DNA of 25,727 bases, taken from contig VHZZ01000351.1 in the NCBI GenBank assembly GCA_009801015.1, positions 40,017 through 65,743 on the forward strand, in the 5' to 3' direction. The notes beneath the pieces were generated by a model. That model saw only the letters and a list, made by a program, of their open reading frames with translations, made no database searches and was not told the origin of the DNA. This document shows positions 21,206 to 25,727 of the stretch, piece after piece. Numbering within the stretch: position 1 is the first letter of the stretch; each line of letters begins with the position of its first letter. Source of the DNA: Silene noctiflora. Its lineage: Eukaryota; Streptophyta; Magnoliopsida; Caryophyllales; Caryophyllaceae. A program made the position numbers and the translations under genes.

Positions 21206-24200
21206 CTAATAAGTCGGGATTGAAGGATCAACCTTCACGGCATACGCATGAATACCTCCAGCCACGTTGAACACTTTCGTGAAACCCTGGACCAAAGATA
21301 CCCACGTTAGCCACCGAAGAGATTAATCACTTGAAAGGAGAGGTTGAGAAATAAATCAATGCCTTTGAGGCTTTGACATCAACGAATGCATGAGAAGGTA
21401 TAATAAGCGGTGTAAAGGGTATACCTGACTCTGTAGCCACTTGGCAACCTGTAGTGACCGCATCCCATGGTGACACTGTATTCAGTAGACTATATTAGGT
21501 TCCTAATAGATTGGATGAGTTATATGGACCTTTAATGCACTGACTAGGAATACTAACCATAACGAACGTCTCTTTTTCCGGATCAAATGTGGTTGTTACC
21601 TCTGGTCCCCAGCTCCCAAATTGCTGAAGAGGAAGAACTTTAAAAGCAGGTAAAGATGCTTTAGCACTGCAAAAAAATTATATTGAAACAGTTAATTCGC
21701 AACGCAAGACAGAATATGCAGGAGTCCTAGAAGATAGCAGTGCACACACAAGCATCCAATCTTTGGAAAATGACTAAACTACGAAGCTGATAGCCTGAGA
21801 GTTATTGTTACTCTAAAAAAGCTGTAGTTTTATCATTTTATCTGCATGGGAAGATGTATTTTACATTCCAATATATATATATTGGCTATATGTTGCACAG
21901 TTTAAGTTTTTCAGCACGGTATCCTCGTGACTTGAACTAAAGCAGGTTATTGATTTCTGTTGTTTATGGTGTGCTGAAAGCCTGAGACTGCAGACAGAAG
22001 AATGGCAAGGCCTAATTTATCTGAACTCTATAATCTATAAGGCTTGTTAGCATCAGGAAAGCAACAATGGTAGAAGGGGGATGTTGCACCGTCATAAGAT
22101 ACAACTCTATGAAGTTATACCAAATTAGCAACATGCCTATGAAAGAGGCCATCAAATAAATGAAGGGTATCACTCCTCAGTCACCATGCAAATACAAGCA
22201 TATTAAACTCAAAGCTCACTTAAGTTTCATTTGGCAACAAAAAAAGAGGAACGTCTTAGGTTAGCCTGATACGTATGAGAACATCACTGAGGCTTTTAAA
22301 GTTTTAAGTACTTGTGAAATTATAGTCCCTCATTTGCTGCCAGTATTTACATGTTCCATTTTGATCCGTCCCAACTAATAGTTTACGTTTTACCCACTCG
22401 CATATTCATACATTAAAAAAATGATGTCAAAAGCACACTGAAACTTTGGTGAGGACTAGGTGTAAAAGCAGTGAGGCATAAACGGGCAAGCCCTGCTTTG
22501 CAAAGGTTCAATATCTTTGTCTCACTTCTCAAGGACTGCCCTAACCATATAACAGTTCCCCTCTTCGATGATGCATGATCATCTATCTATCAAACTAAAA
22601 GTACTAGGCGTAAACGGAAAACAAAAATTCATTAAAACAAGATTAAAGAATAGAGTGATTAAAGAGACTGTACACTTCTTCTGGCTCTCGGACATCAATC
22701 AGCTGCACTTCTTCAGCAAAACTAGGATCTTGCAGTTTCTCATGAAGCTCGTTAGGTTGAATTTCCTGAAGCACCAACTCCTCTCTAAAAATTGTTTCCC
22801 GCCAATAGACGATAGGGGAAAAAAAGTCAATCGACAACCCCCCTTTAAAATTTTAAAATTCTGATCAACTGTATTATAAAATGGCAAACCTTTCAGATAA
22901 CACTTGCACCAAGTGCCAACCGAATTGTGTTTTACACCGTACAACTTTGTTTAATGGGGCAGAAAATGCAGCCTCTTCAAATTCCGGAACCTGGCAAAGA
23001 TTTGATTACACATCAGCCTAGTTTCCACAAACATGTAAACATCCCTTGATGTGAAAGTTCAAAGTCAATTTATTTATTTAGACAAAATTATATTATTATG
23101 TGATCCTAGAATATTTGACATTTAAACTACTACAAAACCAAAAATAAAAAAACAATCATTCCGGAAATATCACAAATAAGTATACCATTTGTCCTTTTTT
23201 CACCCAACCAAGCATCCCACCATCGTCTTTCGAGGGGCACATGGAGTGCTCCGCAGCGAGGTCACTCAAGTCTTCCCCTGAAATACAACAGTAACAACTG
23301 TAACCATCACCCATTCATCCATCCATCAAACATTCACCACAAAATTTGATAGTTCAGAGACAAATACCTCCAGCAACCCTTGTCTGAAGCTCCACCAAAA
23401 GCTGGAGGTCATTTTCTTTAACAAGCAAGTGCTGAACTAATATTTCCCTAGCACCACCAGAGGTACTTCCAGTTGAAAAGGAGGCTGAACCAAAATGTAC
23501 ACAAATATGATCATCCAAGTGTCCAAATAGCAAATATCAGTTCACAATAAATTAAGCGCGTAAATTATCAAGTCACCAATCGTGAAATATTTTGAGTAAC
23601 TAAGTTTACTGTGTGACCAGTTACAGTTTCGGATTAAAACTCACCTTCTAAACTTAAAAACTAATCCCACTTCACCATTGTACAATCCATCAAGTTTTTC
23701 ACAGTGCCGAAAAACTACCCCATTTTCATCAACTAGCAAATGTAGAGCTCAAAAGCGTCTACTCGGATCAAAACAAGGCAAAATTCACCTCCTAAACTTC
23801 AAAAATAAACCTTTCCACCATTGTATAATCCATTAAGTTTTCGCAATACCGGAAAACTACCTTCATTTTAATTAAACTAGCAAATGTAGAGCTCAAAAGA
23901 GTCTACTCACATCAATATAAAGCAAAATTCACCTCCTAAACTTTAAAACTAATCCCATTTCACCATTGCACAACCCATCAAGTTTTCGCAATACCGAAAA
24001 AATAGCAAATGTAGAGCTCAAAAGAGTCAAATTACACCAAACAAAGCTAAAATTACCTCCTAAACTTAAAAACTAATCCCACTTCACCATTGTACAATCC
24101 ATCAAATTTTCGCAATACCGAAAAACCACCTTCATTTTCATTAAACTAGCAAATGTACAGCTCACAAAAGTCTAATTACATCAAAGACAAATCAAAACAC

Positions 24201-24611
24201 ACAATCCACTAACATTAATAACTCATATTAAAACACAAAATTAGCACATACCCAATACAATAAACAATCATAAGAACAATAAAAAACTGAAAAATCATAA
24301 AATAAATTAACAAATATTATAAAGATCGAACCTTTAACCTTGAGTGAATGATTACTATGACCCATCATAGTTGGAGATAATCTGAAGCAGCTAAGAGATG
24401 AAGAACGACCAAAAGATGAACTGGGTATGTGAGAATTGCAAGAAAATGTTGATTTATGATTGAAATTAGTAGAACAAGTAGAAAGATTGAATCTTTGAAT
24501 GTGAAGGTTTTGGTGTTGGAGAGGTTTAAGGGAGGAAGAAAGGGAAAGAAAGGGGATGAAATTGATGGAGGAAATGTAATGGTGATTAGTGTGTGATATT
24601 CTACTTAACAT
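21206..24611 (-). CDS. STR12: Chloroplast rhodanese/PpiC (parvulin) domain protein, STR12-like
   Basis: Exons on the minus strand: 24611-24332, 23484-23368, 23277-23186, 22990-22890, 22784-22674, 21666-21558, 21475-21425, 21286-21206; 313 residues. Residues 1 to about 90 are Ser/His/Asn-rich with few acidic residues, a typical chloroplast transit peptide. A parvulin peptidyl-prolyl isomerase domain follows (about 106-197): ILVQHLLVKE, CPSKDDGGMLGWVKKG (146-161), VPEFEEAAFSAP, and TQFGWHLVQVL. A rhodanese domain follows (about 205-313): LIDVREPEE, then the active-site loop CHHGMRS with Cys271, and GFTKVFNVAGGIHAYAVKVD. This two-domain order matches Arabidopsis At5g19370 (STR12). The Cys-containing loop suggests sulfurtransferase competence, but the in vivo substrate is not known to me. 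Exon 5 must use the second of two overlapping donors (GT|GTACAG, exon end 22674), because the first breaks the frame. Introns 1 and 5 (847 and 1007 bp) are long and repeat-bearing. Confidence 0.93.
22330..22420. mobile_element. Truncated Stowaway-like fragment in STR12-like intron 5
   Basis: CCGTCCCAACTAATAGTTTACGTTT (near 22366-22390, shown here only as a landmark region) resembles the terminal and subterminal text of common plant Stowaway MITEs (CCGTCCCAAT...AGTTTACAT). The partner end is not recognisable, so it is probably a remnant. The rest of this 1-kb intron shows nothing identifiable. Confidence 0.4.
23636..24190 (-). repeat. Four tandem copies in STR12-like intron 1, about 115-154 bp each
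   Basis: Units start near 23636, 23780, 23934 and 24049, each with AAAA(C/T)TCACCT(T/C)CTAAACTT or a close variant. CACCATTG(T/C)A(C/T)AA, TTTTCGCAATACCG and AGCAAATGTAGAGCTCA recur in order. The third copy has an internal deletion and is shorter. The array fills about two thirds of the intron. There are no unique spacers, so it is an ordinary tandem array. Confidence 0.9.
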
Positions 24612-25552
24612 TTTTAGGGAATTTATGTGTATAAATTAGGGATTGAATTGAATTGAATTAGATTGAATTGAGTTGAGAAGTTGAAGTTGAAGATGAAGAT
24701 GATGGAGGAGAGGATTGATTGGGTTTTTGGGTGGCTTTTAGATTTGTGTGTTACATGTCCATGAGATCATGACATGACCTGTTAGACCGGTCAATCGAGT
24801 CGGGTGCGAGTCAGGTGCGAGTCGGGTTTAAAAGAACTTGGGATGGGTCAATTGACTCACTTTGAATTCGAGTCGAATTTGGGTCAATTATTATCAGGTT
24901 GTTTGAATAGAATGATAAGTGTGCAACAATAAACAATCGGGTCGGGTCAATTCGGGATTGGGTGTCAGCTTAGGTCATTTTGATCAGGTCACTTTTGTCA
25001 GGTCTAGAGTTAACCAACTTATCGAACCTGTTCACAAGTCATGTCATTCGTTAAATTTAATCAGCAAAATAAGTGGATACATAAGTCAATTTTACAATTA
25101 TACGAATACAAAAGTATTGTCTTCTATTCTAAAGTTCGATTCATGGTCTAGCTAACAAAATGGATCAAAGACCCAAATAAAGTCGATAGGTGGACCGTAA
25201 ACTGGACCAATAAAATATGGTTCGGTCTGTCGAGTCTTTGTTCTGGAACACTGAGTAAACAGCCGGCAAAATATTAACATGAGCCTAATAATCTACCATC
25301 TATTAAGCTTATTATATGGCTTTTATACAAGTCTACATGTCTATTTAATAATAATAATAATAATAAACATTCTAATTCTGAAATTATTTTTTCATTTCAA
25401 TTCTGATACATACCGTAGTAGCTTGCCAAGATTTCTTGGGTCGAAAAACTTCTTAAGATAAATTAAACTCGAAAAAATGACAAATTTTTTAACTGAATAA
25501 TTTCAAAATCCTCATCCTACAACAAGGATGAGCATCCATACTAATTCTACTC
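24612..25552. other. STR12-like promoter region and repeat-rich flank
   Basis: Nearest the gene, minus-strand text is rich in TTCAA/TTCATC, with a GAATT-GAATT run at 24645-24660, consistent with a 5' UTR. From about 24785 to 24970 words such as GAGTCGGGT and GGGTCAATT recur. They are related to the CCCGACCC text at 10500-10800, so a dispersed repeat is likely. A (TAA)n microsatellite lies at about 25346-25366. No gene is supported. Confidence 0.5.
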
Positions 25553-25727
25553 TGACTCTGTTCTTTTGGACTGAAACGGATCTGATCTGAACTGAACTGA
25601 ACTTATAGGATATGAACTGAACTTATAGGATATGAACTGAACTTATAGGATCTGAACTGAACTTATTGGATCTGAACTGAACTGAACTTATAGGATCTGA
25701 ACTGAACTTATTGGATCTGAACTGAAC
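25553..25727. repeat. TIR-like start plus 20-21-bp minisatellite, cut by the window end
   Basis: CTCTGTTCTTTTGGACTGAAA (25556-25576) matches the termini of the elements at 8591 and 8998. It is followed by about seven units of TATAGGATCTGAACTGAACT with A/C, A/T and GAACT-number variants, reaching the last base of the window. It is probably the left end of another member of the same inverted-repeat family. Confidence 0.75.

Noticed and set aside
23636-24190. Regularly spaced repeats that might suggest a CRISPR-like array
   Set aside because: The whole unit repeats without unique spacers, period varies from 115 to 154 bp, and the host is a plant. It is an intronic tandem array.
24919-25155. Plus-strand open frame of 78 codons in the right flank
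   Set aside because: No recognisable domain, and it begins in repeat text with GGGTC words.

Overview
This is nuclear DNA from a flowering plant, most likely a core eudicot. It has four intron-rich protein genes with GT-AG introns, one nuclear-type tRNA gene, AT-rich non-coding DNA full of small inverted-repeat elements, and no bacterial-style gene packing. The short motif ACGGAGTA / TACTCCGTA and TIRs of the type CCCTGTTCTTTTGGACT recur. I associate these with Caryophyllales (spinach, beet and quinoa relatives), but this is recollection and not proof.

Layout. (1) 573-644, minus: tRNA-Pro(UGG), divergent from the next gene. (2) 886-7425, plus: a LAS1-like pre-rRNA processing endonuclease gene, ten exons, 685 codons. 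(3) 7426-11954: a 4.5-kb repeat-rich intergenic region with a tandem duplication of a hairpin unit, interleaved inverted-repeat elements made of TGAACTGAAC-type units, a MITE, a possible orphan exon, a 205-bp tandem duplication, a promoter-like G-box/I-box patch, a possible SINE and an (AT)31 microsatellite. (4) 11955-17257, plus: a secreted GH9 endo-1,4-beta-glucanase closest to Arabidopsis CEL1/GH9B1, seven exons, 494 aa. (5) 17877-20163, minus: a calcium-dependent protein kinase closest to the pollen pair CPK17/CPK34, eight exons, 533 aa, convergent with the glucanase gene. (6) 21206-24611, minus: a chloroplast parvulin (PpiC)-rhodanese fusion (STR12-like), eight exons, 313 aa. (7) 24612-25727: repeat-rich flank ending in a 20-21-bp minisatellite that runs off the window.

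All exon models were built by hand from reading-frame continuity, splice dinucleotides and family knowledge, and every exon phase closes. The four proteins act in different processes (ribosome biogenesis, wall remodelling, Ca2+ signalling, plastid protein folding/sulfur chemistry) and show no sign of working as one system. I did not find a new multi-gene system.

The most unusual property is structural. Three of the four genes carry 2-4-copy tandem duplications (about 115-370 bp) inside introns. In two cases the duplicated block begins in the 3' end of an exon and so copies the 5' splice site, creating decoy donors. The CDPK gene, with introns of 83-115 bp, has none.
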